Assembly (NCBI RefSeq): GCF_049306965.1
Contig: NC_133197.1
Location: 9,576,501 to 9,640,500, forward strand
Direction of reading: 5' to 3'
DNA length: 64,000 nt
Origin: Danio rerio
Lineage: Eukaryota > Chordata > Actinopteri > Cypriniformes > Danionidae
The notes beneath the pieces are model-generated. The model was not told where the DNA came from. It saw only the letters and a list, made by a program, of their open reading frames with translations, and made no database searches. Positions within the stretch are counted from its first letter, which is position 1, and the number at the start of each line of letters is the position of its first letter. A program made the translations under genes and the position numbers. This document shows, piece after piece, positions 1 through 12,086 of the stretch.

Positions 1-33
1 ATATAAGCTCAAAAGCAGAAATGATTATCTTGT

Positions 34-39
34 TTTATT
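34..39 (-). terminator. Polyadenylation signal of the zinc-finger gene
   Basis: The minus strand reads AATAAA about 110 bases after the stop codon of the zinc-finger gene. This is a normal distance for a short 3' UTR. Confidence 0.6.
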
Positions 40-148
40 AAGTTACAACTGGTACATTCTAACCAACTACAAAACGTGATCAATTATCAAAACTATCAGC
101 TCTAGGCAGAATCACATTAAAATGCACAAGATCAGAACTCAAAACTGC

Positions 149-1362
149 TTACTCTGTTTTCACACATGCTCGTTTTTTATGACTGTACAGAGTAGCAGAA
201 TAAGTGAACCTTTTCCCACATAAATTACACTGGTATGGCTGTTCTCCAGTGTGGATCTTCTCGTGTATTTTCAGATATCGTAACCGTTTGAATCTCTTGT
301 CACAGTATGAACATTTATAAGGCGTTTCTGTAGTGTGAACTGACTGGTGATCTTTTAGAGCTTTATGCGTAATGAAAGTCTTCCCACACTCAGAGCAAGC
401 ATGATCCTTCACACCGCCGTGCCTTTTCTGGTGTAACTTTAATGCACTTGTATAACGAAAACTCCTCCCACACAAATAACACACGTATGGCCTCTCATCT
501 GTATGAACTTTTAGGTGGTCCCTTAGGAAACCTGGCCTAAAAAAGCTTTTATCGCACTGGTCGCATTTATAGATTCTCTCTCTAGTATGAGTCAGCAGAT
601 GCTCTTTAAAAACACTAAACCTTCTGAAACTTTTCCCACACTGATCACATTTGTGCATATTCTCTCCGGTGTGGAGTTTCTTATGATTAACAAGGCCGTC
701 CCTTCTGGCAAAACTCGCCTCGCAATGATCACATGTGAACGGCTTCTCTCCGGTGTGGATTATGCCGTGTAAAGCTAGAGCTCTTTTATATTTGAAACTC
801 TTCCCGCACTGATCACAGGTGTACGGCTGTATTCCAGAGTGGATTCTCTCATGTATTTTCACATATTGTAACCGTTTGAATCTTTTGTCACAGTATGAAC
901 ATTTATAAGGCGTTTCTGTAGAGTGAACTAACTGGTGATCTTTTAAAGCGCTATTTGTAAAAAAGGTCTTGCCACATGTAGAGCAAACCTGATCCCTCAA
1001 ACCTTTGTGTCTTTTATGATGGATTTTTAATGTACTTGGATCACGAAAACTCTTCCCACATAAATCACATGTGTACACTTTCTTTCCAGTGTGAGTTAAG
1101 ACTTGTGTGTTAAGATCTCCCGTATTTGTGAAAGTCTCATCACAATCGTTCACTGTATCCTCAGAGTGGATTTTCATGTTATCTGTAAGGGCTTCTTCTC
1201 CTGTGGAAATCTTGTCAGATGTGTGTGGCTTCATTTCTTTATGAATCTTCATGTGAAGTTTAAGGTTCACTTTTTTTTTCAATGACAGTTTTTCTGCAGT
1301 TTTGATGTCATTTTTCTCTCCCCTTTTAATCGGTTCCTCCTCTTTGTTTTCATTTAGCAGGT
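149..1362 (-). CDS. C2H2 zinc-finger protein, finger exon
   Basis: This exon encodes eleven C2H2 fingers in tandem, joined mostly by TGEKP-like linkers (TETPYKC, TGEQPYQC). A degenerate finger lies just before them (NDCDETF, first cysteine lost). The last finger ends H-x4-C instead of H-x3-H, so it is a C2HC variant next to the stop. Fingers 1-3 and 8-10 are clearly related as a block: each block has a KSF/RSF finger, a CGKTF finger and a CDKRFKRL finger in the same order. The acceptor AG lies at 1364-1363, and the exon is in phase with the leader exon. An apparent start inside the exon is not needed. Confidence 0.93.
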
Positions 1363-2145
1363 CTAAAACAAAAGTAAAAACGATTAAAAGAAAAACATCA
1401 TAGATAAAAAAAAAGAAAGAAATGCAAAAGGAAACAACATCAGAACAATGCCTTAACTCATTTTATCTGGCCCTCTAGTTTTTAGTGATTCCACGATTGC
1501 TGAATCCAGCGCAAAATCAACAAATAGTCACAAATTTTTACAATCCTGCTAAATTATTAATTAAATCCTAATTAAATCAGGGGTTGTTGCAGCCTGTGCC
1601 GTGAGCAAATGCGGATGAAGTGCGTGTGATTTTCATGTGAAGTCAATTCAAAGATTGGATTAGACATCCTGTAGCGTAAATTGAGCATTTTGTGCGTTCG
1701 ACGCACTTCAGACTGCAAAAAAAGGGAGCAAACATCTAAAAAACAGAGCAACTGATCATACAGAAAAGCAAGAAGTTTACAATGATTGAGATTGGTTGAA
1801 GGATGAAGGACGTGACCAAATTGAAAGACATTATTTGTGCTTTACACGTACAGCTGGTTTTATGATGTTTATGAAATTGATAAGGGATTTTGTTTACCTC
1901 TTTCCCTGCAGTTAATGAGAAAAAACTGATAACATGGTCTGCCTTTCAGACGGGGATATTAGAGCATGTCTCATTTCTACCCTGCCTTTGCAGTGGTGCA
2001 AACAAATATGTTACAATTGATTAAAAATGTTTCTCCTTGTATTCATCATCATCAAGCTTCTGAAAACATTTTGCCCCTGAGGGTGCCAACGGTACTACTT
2101 CTATAAAAAAGGCCAGAAGAAAAAGAATCAGGAATAATCACCAAC

Positions 2146-2200
2146 CTGTTTGCTCTTCAACATCTTCCAGTTTTATTGTGCAGGATTCTGGATCACTCAT
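2146..2200 (-). CDS. Zinc-finger gene leader exon (start codon)
   Basis: The ATG is at 2200-2198 and the peptide is MSDPESCTIKLEDVEEQT, ending phase 1 at a GT donor (2145-2144). Joined to the finger exon it makes D-LLNENKEEE, matching the common EQTDLL-type junction of fish zinc-finger leaders. The exon probably begins at 2233, after an AG at 2235-2234. Confidence 0.8.
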
Positions 2201-3003
2201 ATTCTTACTGTGCCCTGATAAACTATTCTTCACCTGCTGGTTAATAGTGATATTTCATCATTAACTATTAATCAACGTAATATTAGCTTCACTGAGGAAG
2301 AATTGCTGTGTGGTTGGAGAAGAAAATCTGCAAAAATCAAACATAAATCAGTTATTAACTTCATAACAATGTTGTTTAATGTTTATAACAACCAGTTCTT
2401 TTGGACAGTTAGAAAAATAACTGACACAATACATGAACTGCAGATACAGTCGACAGTCAAATCTGCTGAGAATTTTTGACTTACTGTTGTTTTATTTGCT
2501 GTTAAATAATCTAATATTTCAGCAGATTCACCCCCAGTGGAGGATGTAGATCCTGTACTAGATTGTAATAAATACACCACATTGACTTAATCATTGAGTC
2601 TTGTGTTCTGAAAATATAACACTGATTGTGAAAACACAAACGTTGTGCTTGGTTTACCTTTATGTTATTTTGTATATTATCATTTTAGAGGCAGTAAAAC
2701 AATGAATAGGGAAACACCCATAACAAATAGTAGTACCAACATATTATTAATGTGAAATGTTTTCAATCTCAGAAGCCAAATCCAACTACAGCCCACTTTA
2801 AGTAAATAAACAACCCCTTAAGTCTAACATTATTTAACATTAATTCTCCAGCTATCTGAGGTAAATGTTTATTTCAGTTAGCATGCGCAAGAAAAGACGC
2901 TAATATAGCACTACTTGATGACAACAATACAGAAATCGCCCTGTAACATATCATTTCAACATGAATGTTTTCATAATTGTATAAAGATGTGAAAATCGAT
3001 CAC

Positions 3004-3100
3004 CTCAAGCTCTGAAGACTCGGCGTTGGGTTGCGCTGGTGATTGTGATGGCTACTTCTCCTTTTGTTTCATGGCGGCAGATCGCAGCTGTGTAAGTACA
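3004..3100 (-). promoter_or_regulatory. Probable 5' UTR exon and promoter of the zinc-finger gene
   Basis: A locally CpG-richer stretch ends on the minus strand in TTGAG|GTGATC, a plausible donor, just upstream of the leader exon. The transcription start is not defined. The span is an estimate. Confidence 0.4.
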
Positions 3101-3699
3101 TTAGCGCCATCTATCGCTAGATAAATTTAAACGCATTAAAATGATCAACGTGTGCCTAAATTACTTGCATTGCATATTTGAACTCAAATCTAAAAATAAC
3201 AAAACATCCACGGGTTTTTATACGTTTTTCCTGCCTTTATTTGAAAAATCCATACACATGAAAATGCAAAAAAAACAAAAAAAAAAACACTGTGAAGAAC
3301 TGTGAAGGGCATGCTGATATAATGCCAACACATGAAGAGAGCCGAATAATCTCTGCATGGCAAAATTTATGCCTAAGTCCCATCTTCCAGTGCTCTGCAT
3401 TTGGTCTGAACCCAGCATTAGGCTTAGCTATAAAATAAAGATGTCTGGCAATTAAACAGTAGGAAACAGCGCACACGATGACACTATGAGACAAAAACCT
3501 TGGTTGTAGTGATCACACACCCCCACTATTACCAGATTTCTGAAAATCCTTACACTGGCCAGAATTTAAAGAAAATAGTAGTTTCAGGGTCCATGTATGT
3601 GGACAACCAGCCAAACCTCTTTAAAAAAACTGCTTTAAATTACTCTCTCTCTCTCTCTCTCTCTCTAAAGTCACACTGATCTCTTTAATGAAGAATGAA

Positions 3700-4190
3700 A
3701 AAAACTCTTTATTCCAGATTTGGCATGAAGCTGGCACAGCAGGCATTTTTCTGGCACTGGCATACAGCATGTGGGCCAAACATGGCCCAGGTTTGGCAGA
3801 GGTAGCACCGTCTTTAAGGTGGCACCCAAGACTTGGCCCAGATGTTAAAAATGTATATGTAAGTTTGGCCTATCTTGACCCACTATTATAATACATTTAA
3901 ATTATTTTTAAATAAAGAAAATTTCTACCCATTAGGTTGCTTCAAGTAAATGTGTGGCAAAGCAAAATACTTCATGGGTTTATTAAATTCTTTGCAGTTG
4001 TGACACACCAACATATTTGGCCCAGTTATGGGTTATTAAATTAGCTGAGACTTGGCCCAGATACAGTCCATGTTTGGCCCTTGTATGGAAGCTAGACTTA
4101 GTTCAATCCTGTACCGTAATTCACTGCAGCAAGTGGGCCAAGCAATAGCTGATTGTGTGGGCCAGATCTGGGTCAGAGAAATGTTGCTAT
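3700..4190. repeat. TTGGCCCAG-rich dispersed repeat
   Basis: The words TTGGCCCAG, GTGGGCC and TTTGGC recur many times here. This resembles a low-complexity fish interspersed repeat. A (CT)n run at 3643-3667 precedes it. No gene is seen. Confidence 0.45.
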
Positions 4191-4417
4191 GTAGGAATAG
4201 GCGACAGTTTCTAATTTAAAACTAACAATTTTTAAATTAGAAACTATAGCTATTCCCATTACTATTTTATTTCCAACGATGTATGAAGTAATACATTTGT
4301 AATTTGAAAACAAGTATTATTCTCATATTTCTTCTTTTTAAATATTTAGAAAATGTTAGCATCAAAATATGTGGTTATGATGACCATTGTTTATTGGTGA
4401 AGTTTGTTCCTTGCTAC

Positions 4418-4530
4418 TGTAGCCACTGGCTTGCATGGTTTTGGGACTTGTGAAGCTAGGATAGATGGATTTGCTCTTCAGTGTTTGGACTTTCACCAGT
4501 GAAAATTAACCAGTGAAATAACAAACTAGT
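4418..4530 (+). mobile_element. LINE 3'-end fragment
   Basis: This stretch resembles the 3' UTR of the LINE at 29.6-29.8 kb, sharing GATGGATTTGCTCTTCA and a TTTGGACTTTCA core. It is a short, diverged piece with no coding part. Confidence 0.5.
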
Positions 4531-5099
4531 AAACTAACAATTTTTTTTGTTATGATTCGTTTATAAATGACTCACAGTCATCTGTACTTACCTAATGTTA
4601 ATAAAGTGAATAACATAATTAACATAGAGTAAGTAAGTGAATAAAATAGCCCTGAGTGCCGACTTTCAACAGTTCCAACTTCCTTTGAAATTCGCGGCAG
4701 TTTGCTCTGTCCCCCACCGGATGTGTGTGTGTTCGAGATCAAAAGCAGTTGAGATAAGCAGACAATGGACCACAGCATTACGAAACAATCTGGGGTGGTT
4801 AGGGGGAGGGCTTTAAAAAACGAACTACAAGCATAATAAATAAAAACAAACACTTGTGGAGATACGTCACTCATATTAAAAATATAACTATAACTAGCTG
4901 AACTGACAGATATAATTAGAAACATTAATTTGAAGTGTAATTAGATTTTACTAGTTTGACCCACATCCCATTCCTTTGAAGTCAAGAACCTATAATTTTC
5001 AAGGCGCCACCAGGGGGCCCTATAATGCTTTCAAGTTCGGAATTATACGCTTTGAGGATAGTGTAGTTACTGATGATTATATGTCTATGATCTATATAT

Positions 5100-5335
5100 A
5101 GGGTATATATCACCAAAATAAAAATAAGGATCACAATTTACTCACTCGTTACTTGTTTCAAACTTTTAACAGTTTCTTTCTTCTCATGAACACAAAAGAG
5201 AATATTTTGAAATAAGCTAGAAACATGTAACCATTGATTTCCATTGTAAGCTATCTGTTTTTCCTACTATGCAGGTCAATGGTTACAGGTTTGCAGCTTT
5301 TCTTCAAAATATCTTGTGTGTTCAACAACAACAAC
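5100..5335. repeat. Foldback MITE-like repeat
   Basis: The two halves are inverted copies around about 5255. One arm reads AACCATTGATTTCCATTGTA and the other GTCAATGGTTACAGG, with AAAATATCTTGTGTG at the edge. A half-copy of the same family lies at 31,830-31,935. Otherwise the 4.5-8.2 kb interval holds only short repeats and no supported gene. Confidence 0.5.
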
Positions 5336-6164
5336 AACAACAAAATAAATTCATGGTTTGTATCTAATTGAAGGTGAATATAATCCCTTTGACTGGAATC
5401 AATCAGGATTCTCTATTCAGGAAAATACTACAATGAAAGCTAATAAGTTCTCTCGAGCTACAGTCTACCAGGATATCAGCAAGACTAAGTTGGATCATCC
5501 TAAACATCAAAAATTGTTGTTTTGCAATGTAGGAATGTATGTTTCATTTACCTCTGAACATACACCGCACTTCCATTACTAAATGTGGTATAAAAAGTGT
5601 ATTAAGTTTAATTTGGGTGTAGGGAATATATTTTTGTTTATTTTATCTGTGGGTCCTCTCCAAGATTGCTTCACGTTTTGGGTGTTTTAAAAAAGGAAAC
5701 GACAAATAAACAGACCCAACTCAAATAAACAGACCCGCTACGTCCTTGTCCCTATAGAGGGTCTAAATAATATCATAAAGCGCATAATTACTTTGTTTTG
5801 CACTTGTGCTAAAGTGCTTGTGCTTGTGACCTTTTTTAGGATTAGAATAAACTTAAGAGGCTTCTAGCAGCTCAGTTTCATAACCAAAAAGATGCATGTG
5901 GTCAGACCTATATAGGTCAGAGTCGACGATCAAGCGCTTTTTTGTGTTGTTGTTTTTGGTGAATGCAGCAGGTGGTATTTTGGCTAACCTATAATTGGCT
6001 CACAAGAGAGTGCACTTGCGTGTTATTGTGTACAAGGTGTAGGAGTGGTTAAAGGGCTGCATCTGCTAACAAAAGATGAGAATCTCCCTTACCAGACCTC
6101 TGCACTTCACTGGAAACAAATGCATTGAGAATTTTTAAGGGAACTGGAACACATATATAGTAAC

Positions 6165-6830
6165 AAGGTTAACAACAAGCAGTAGCAAGGGTACTGAAAA
6201 ATCATACTCAGCTAAAAGTACCATTACCTCTCAAACATGTTAAAAATTGTCTGTTCTAAATACTACTCTGAGTAAATGTAGCCTTTTGAAAAGTTCTCAA
6301 GAGTATTGAGTTATACGCAATGAAAACTATTTCACCTTATACCCTGCAAATTGTGTTAAAAAGTGTGGTAAATTATTTTATCCTAAACCAACTTCATGCA
6401 GCACTGATAGAATACACATAAATTGTGCATTTGTTTGAAAACGTAACATTATGTAGTACATCTTGTTATTTGCTTAAGGCCATCTGAAGATTTCAGCCAT
6501 CATTTAGTTGACATTCTTCATCTTCTCATCAGTAACGTAATCTAAACAGTCTTTCAGTCATTGTGTGTTAATTTTGCACCAACGCTACACACTGGACATG
6601 ATTGCTGCAGTTATAAAGCATCCATGTCTTCAGTGTTTTGATTGGATGGGAATCACAAGACAAGCATTTAAAATAGTGACTGCAAGTTGAAGGACAATAG
6701 TAAAAATACCAATACAGAACTAAAAATGTACTCCAGTAAAAGTACACATTTTTAAAACTACTTAAAGTACAATTCCTGAGAAAAACCACAGTAATTTAAG
6801 TATTTGCAATTTGTTACTTTACATCACTGA
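6165..6830. repeat. Non-autonomous repeat, family uncertain
   Basis: The left part has GGTACTGAAAAATCATACTC. The right part read on minus has TACTTTTACTGGAGTAC and ends ATCAGTGATGTAAAGTAAC. Both look like the ends of a common teleost DNA repeat. Target duplications were not resolved. Confidence 0.35.
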
Positions 6831-8253
6831 TAGAATTATTGTTTACTACCATATGCTGAGGAACATTCCTGTCTATCTTCTCTTTTGTTGATGACGCAAT
6901 TGCTGCTGATATGAATACAGCCAGTACGTCACTGTTTTGAAAGTCAAAAAACCGAGTCAAGCTTTGTTCATCAGACAAAAGGAACAAAAGTACAGGTTAA
7001 ATGATCACATTGCTAAAGAACCAGCTGTTAAATTACATTCGAACAGCAAACCTGTTTGTGCATTTGTAATGTATATGCATGAATGTGTGTTTTGTTATAC
7101 AGATGTGGAAGATAAGGCTTCAACAAAGTTGTTTTTGGTCTTGAACATAATTGACCAGTGTCATGTGACCCAAAACTTGTGTGTTTAGGGTGTTACTTCT
7201 TTTGGCATTAGCCAATTTAGGCATCAGCACTAGTTTTTGGAGGTTAAACATGTTCATAAGAAGGTTGACAGATGCTTTCTCTTATAGCTGTAAAGGAAAT
7301 GGTGGCTTACCACCCAACGTTTAAAAAACTCTAGATGTTAACTGAAAGAACGGTTCTGTTACAGTTTCAGGCGGTCTAGGTGTCATACTTTGTGACTATA
7401 ATAGTATAGTAAGACTCTAGACTTGTCCACTATATAAATGGAGAATTGACAATGAACACTGCAGTGCACAATATGCAAAATCATGGAGCCTATAAGCAAA
7501 TATAAATCATGTGGTTGCAAATTAGTCTCTCCTAAAAACTCTCTCGTTCAAAACTGGAACATGGGGAATTTAATACTAAAAATGTGTTTAAAATACAGAT
7601 GGTAATTTTAAACTGAGCAACTTCAATTGTATTTACAAAATTTGATCAAATATTTGACAACTTTTATGTATATGTCATATAGAAATGTGTTTCAGGTATA
7701 TTAATGTGTCCTGGATAAATGCAATTTCCATTTGTTTCTTGTGAAGCTGCATCAAACCCAAATGCATGATAAAAATTAATTGAATTATTTGGCTTAGTAT
7801 TTAGAGTTATATAGATGCCAGCAGCAGATGATGACGTAGATGATGTGTTATGGATGGATTATTATGAACAACTGTGTACCGATCTGCTGTTTCCTTTAAA
7901 AAAAGAAAAAGAAACATGTCGATTTAATGGCAAAGCAGTTACATAATGACATTCTTTTTTATAAACTCGACGGCTAAATTAGACTTACTTTTTTGACCAT
8001 AAAGATTCAAGTTATTTAACACCTTATAAGTGCTGTAGAGAGCAAAGTAAGCAAAAGAAAGCAATAGTTTGCTCTAGTAGGCTAGTACGCTCGCGCATTG
8101 CGTCGTGTTCAGTGTACACTAGTGTACAGCCTTTACATCAAGTCGGACGTAATCATCAGGCTTTAACTTTGCTATCAAAGATCGAGCAAATGAATCTGCG
8201 CTTTGGAACCTCACCGTCACCGATGTAACTTTTCGCTCGCGCTCTTTTGTTTA

Positions 8254-8347
8254 ATGTGGATTTTTTTTCAGAGGATGTTTGTTGAGCGGTTTAGGAGACT
8301 CATTGACAACGGATTCTTCTTTTGTTTGTGTTTGTTGATCGCAAATG
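8254..8347 (+). CDS. Ig1 exon 1, signal peptide
   Basis: In-frame ATGs lie at 8254 and 8275. The second gives MFVERFRRLIDNGFFFCLCL followed by LIAN, a basic start then a hydrophobic core typical of a signal peptide. The exon ends phase 1 at GT 8348-8349. Confidence 0.7.
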
Positions 8348-8572
8348 GTATGTGGTCCTCATTTTTGTCTGTTAGCGTTGTTTAAATAACTGCTCTACTT
8401 AAATCTCTGGGCATGTTTTTGTTTTATTTGTTTTTTAGTATTCAGAATACTGGAACGTTAAACTGTCTCTCTTTACATGAGATAATTAGTGGATCTACCT
8501 TATAAATATTCAGTTTGTTAAAAAAATACTTTGTTAAACAGACAAAATAAATATCCTATTATTTTTCCCCAG

Positions 8573-8902
8573 GTGTGTTTGGTGCTGATACAGATGAAGT
8601 AAAGTCAGTATCTGTGATGGAGGGCGACTCTGTCCTTCTGAATACAGATGTTACTGATGTAAAAAGAGATTATCAGATACTGTGGATGTTTGGACCTCAT
8701 GAGAGTCGGATAGCTGAAATCTATAAGCAGAACATAGATTTTTATGACAGTAATGGGACATATGGAGACAGACTGAAGATGGACAATAAAACTGGATCTC
8801 TGACCATCACAAAAATTAGAATTGTACACTCTGGACTGTATAAACTAAACATCATCAGCAGTGGAGGATCTTCATACCTGAGATTCAGTGTTGCTGTCTA
8901 TG
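8573..8902 (+). CDS. Ig1 exon 2, V-like Ig domain
   Basis: Acceptor CCCCAG at 8567-8572 and donor GTGAGT at 8903. The 330-nt exon is phase 1 at both ends. The domain runs from SVSVMEGDSVLLNTDV through ILWMFG to LRFSVAVYG. There is no cysteine at the usual B- or F-strand position, as in CD2/CD48 N-terminal domains. Confidence 0.85.
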
Positions 8903-9171
8903 GTGAGTTAATGCCCGTGGTGGTGACTAGAAACTTTAGAAATATCAGAATGCAAAGCAATAGGTTTAAAATTAGTTATAATGTTAGAGCAGGATTGTAA
9001 CCCCACATTTAAAGTATATGCATATCAATATGCAAGTACAACAATTGTGTTTTCACTCTTTTTTGTAAGTCGTCCACAACAAAACAATTGTTTGATAACC
9101 TGCTTGTTCGAGAAACTGTCTTATTATAGAGATTAAAATTAATTGCATTTAAATAATGTGCATTTTTCTAG

Positions 9172-9468
9172 CTCGTCTGCCCACTCCTCTCATCACAGAG
9201 AAATCTACATCAGTTCAAAATCCTTCATCATCATCATCATCAGTCCCCAAATGTGTGCTAAACTGTTCTGTGTTGAACGTGAGCAATGCGAGTCTCTCCT
9301 GGTACAAAGGAAACAGTTTATTCTCCAGCATTGAAGTGTCTGATCTTAACAACAGCATTTATCTGCACCTGGAGTGTCTGGATGATTCGTACAGCTGCGT
9401 TGTGGCTTATTCATTCACCAACCAGACTACACACCTCAACAACACGCAACACTGTCAGACATGTTCAG
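9172..9468 (+). CDS. Ig1 exon 3, C2-like Ig domain
   Basis: 297 nt, phase 1 at both ends. The exon contains [20 protein letters not shown] and DSYSCVVAYS, so it has the B-strand Cys, the Trp and the F-strand Cys of an Ig fold. A serine run near the start comes from a short TCA/ATC repeat at 9224-9241. Several N-x-S/T sites suggest glycosylation. Confidence 0.87.
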
Positions 9469-9548
9469 GTATCACAGGGTCTCATAACCTCCATTTGTGT
9501 TTAGTGAAATAAAAATGTGAGTATTTCATCTTCCTTCTTTATCTTCAG

Positions 9549-9662
9549 GGGCTGTTCAGCGCTCACACATAATACTGCCGAGTGCTTTTGCTGTATTTCT
9601 GGCATTGGTGTGTGCTGTATTACTGTGCTGTCACCGCAGAAAATGTAAACAAATGGGAAAAG
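9549..9662 (+). CDS. Ig1 exon 4, transmembrane segment
   Basis: After GAVQRSH comes a hydrophobic run (IILPSAFAVFLALVCAVLLC) and then a basic stop-transfer stretch (HRRKCKQMGK). The exon ends phase 1 at AAAAG|GCAAGT, a GC-type donor with otherwise perfect consensus. The Ig2 TM exon ends the same way. Confidence 0.8.
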
Positions 9663-9723
9663 GCAAGTTTTTTAAATTAAGCTAAATTAAGAAATCTCAG
9701 TATTACTTAAAAATACCTTATGT

Positions 9724-10700
9724 ACATTCATCGGCCACTTTATTAGGTACACCTGTCCAACTGCGCACGTTAAACCAAATTTCTAATCAGCCAATCACAT
9801 GCCAGCAACTGAATGCATTTAGGGATGTAGACATGGTCAAACGATCTGCTACAGTTTAAACCGAGCATCAGAATGGGGAAGAAAGGTGATTTAAGTGACT
9901 TTAAATGTGGCATGGTTGTTGGTGCCAGACGGGCTGGTCTGAGTATTTCAGAAACTGCTGATCTACTAAGATTTTTACACACAACCATCTCCAGGGTTTA
10001 CAGAGAATGATCCGAAAAAGAGAAAATATCCAGTGAGTGGCAGTTCTGTGGGCGCAAATGCCTTGTTGATGCCAGAGGTCAGAGGAGAATGGTCAGACTG
10101 GTTTCAGCTAATACAAAGGCAATAGTAAAACAAATAACCACTCGTTACAATCAAGGTATGCAGAAGAGCATCTCTAAACACACAACATGGTAACCCTTGA
10201 GTCGAATGGGCTACAGCAGCTGCCACTCCTGTCAGCTAAAAACAGGAAACAGTCTCACCAAAATTGGACAATACAAGAACGTTGCCTGGTCTGATAAGTC
10301 TTAATTTCTTCTAATACATTCGGATGGTAGGGTCAGAACTTGGTGTCAACAACATGAAAGCATGGATCCATCCTACATTATATCAACAGTTCTGGCTGGT
10401 GGTTGTGTAATGGTGTGGGGGATATTTTCTTGGCACACTTTGGGCCAATTTGTAATAAGTGAGCATCTTGTCAACGCCACAGCCTACCTGAATATTGTTG
10501 CTGACCATGTTCATCCCTTTATGACCACAGTGTACCCATCTTCTGATGGCTACTTCCAGCAGAATAACACGCCATGTCATAAAGCGTGAATTATCTCAGA
10601 CTTGTTTCTTGAACATGACAATGAGTTCACCATACTCAAATGGCCTCCACAGTCACCAGATCTAAATCCAATAGAGCACCTTTGGGATGTGGTGGAACGG
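9724..10700 (+). mobile_element. Tc1-like transposon relic in Ig1 intron
   Basis: The left end reads CGGCCACTTTATTAGGTACA, a known Tc1-type terminus. Transposase pieces are MGKKGDLSDFKCGMV near 9870 and a catalytic-core stretch at 10,362-10,589 (GGCVMVWGIFSW, YFQQNNTPCHKA). The second catalytic Asp is Asn here (QQNN for QQDN). The copy breaks off after GGATGTGGTGGAACGG, so the right terminus is missing. It is a dead copy. Confidence 0.8.
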
Positions 10701-12085
10701 ATGTATATTGTATAAAAATTTATACAATTTTTTAAAATACGTTTTCTTATCAATTCAGCCAATATTCAAGAGGAAGAGATGGATTATGCTGAACCAATAT
10801 TCTGTACACAACGTCTTCAGAATACGGTAAGATTGTATTATTGTAAAAATTGTGTCCATATTCCAGGATGATAATGTGTATCACGGCCATAAATGAGGCT
10901 GGTGTCGTGATCTCGATCTTTTCGAGTGCGCATTACCTTGGGCAACCTAAAAAATGCCAATTTTGTTTAATTTGAACATTTAGAATCTAAAACTTATGAA
11001 CAGTTGTGTAGTTTTATTGGTGATTCCAAATATGTAATGTAATCGTAAGCTTGATAAACAGTTTTGGAGAATTTGATGTTTTGCCATTTAGACTGAATGC
11101 CGAGCATACTGGCCGAAAGGCATTTCAAAGATGGCCGCCGAGTGAAATGACTAGCCTTAAAAGGACTTTGACTGTTCTAAGCAAATAATATTCTAAGTGT
11201 ACTGTTCACACAGAATGCATTATTCCTTTCAAATGCACTACTTTTCTATTGTTTTTCAATGTAACGATACACTTGACGGATGTGTGTTACTGTTATGCTC
11301 ATATCTTGTGTATGTTAAAGACGTGAGCACCACGTTTGATGCAATGTCAAGTTAAAACACTTTTCTCATGCAGCACTGCTTTCAAATGCAGCAACAGAGC
11401 ATTTAAAAGAACTCAAACGCGGGGCAACTGTTCACAGGTTTCTGTTTAAAAGTGTTCGGTGGCTGTGTCCAGACACCCTCATAAGTTATGCTGCACTTTT
11501 TTTCAAATCATTCCAAAGCAAAGCGTCTCATGTTTTTAGAAGCAAAGACGCATTCAGTGTGAATGAGGCTGTTAAAGAAACACTCACAGGCTAAAATAGC
11601 CTTATTTCACCATGGTGCAACAGGCACAATAATATTAAAAAACTTGAAAATCAAAAACTTCCATGTATTCTGGATTAAATAGATATGGTTCAGGATCTGC
11701 ACTAAAGTAGGTTCCGAATCATCTCACAAAATGGTTGCAAGTCATGTTGCCAGAGTAAGGAGGTGGTCACGTTGTATATATAGAGGCTAGCCAATTTTAA
11801 GGCTCAGCTCTAGCTGCAGTCTTAGTACTGCAGCAATATTGCTTGATTATTATGCCAGAATAAGAGTATAGTTCCATATTTGCCTAGAAAATAGCAACTT
11901 TTCATTTTCAGTCAGAGAAGAGTTGAATCGCCTAATGTCTCCTCATTTGTAAGTCATTTGGGACAAAAGTGTCTGCTAAATGTAAATGTATGCTAAGCTA
12001 AACTAAAAGTACTCCTACCTAGACCTTGGAGCTGAATGCATTCACAAATGGTTAAACTAAACTGTTTATCTATATGGAAGCTATG
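10701..12085. other. Ig1 intron without recognised features
   Basis: AT-rich DNA with no supported gene. No terminal repeats were identified. Confidence 0.4.
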
Positions 12086-12086
12086 A

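Larger units (their letters stand above)
149..3100 (-). other. C2H2 zinc-finger gene, three-exon model
   Basis: The model has a 5' UTR exon ending at a donor at 3003-3002, a leader exon (2146-2233) and a large finger exon (149-1362). The leader and finger exons join in phase 1 to give a 422-residue protein. It starts MSDPESCTIKLEDVEEQTD and continues LLNENKEEEP, the usual acidic leader of cyprinid clustered zinc-finger proteins. There is no KRAB, SCAN or FINZ-type domain in what can be seen. The product is expected to be a nuclear DNA-binding protein, probably a transcriptional regulator. Its target is unknown. Fish C2H2 genes of this class are often lineage-expanded, but only one is in this window. 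Confidence 0.85.

Noticed and set aside
587-772. Plus-strand ORFs over the zinc-finger exon (also 1103-1285)
   Set aside because: They are antisense shadows of the finger repeats and have no family resemblance.
3072-3095. Plus-strand MAADRSC with a GTAAGT-like donor, a possible divergent first exon
   Set aside because: It has a good donor, but no following exon could be found, and the block fits better as the zinc-finger 5' UTR on the minus strand.
4578-4925. Minus-strand ORF of 115 residues
   Set aside because: No domain, biased composition and repeat-rich surroundings.
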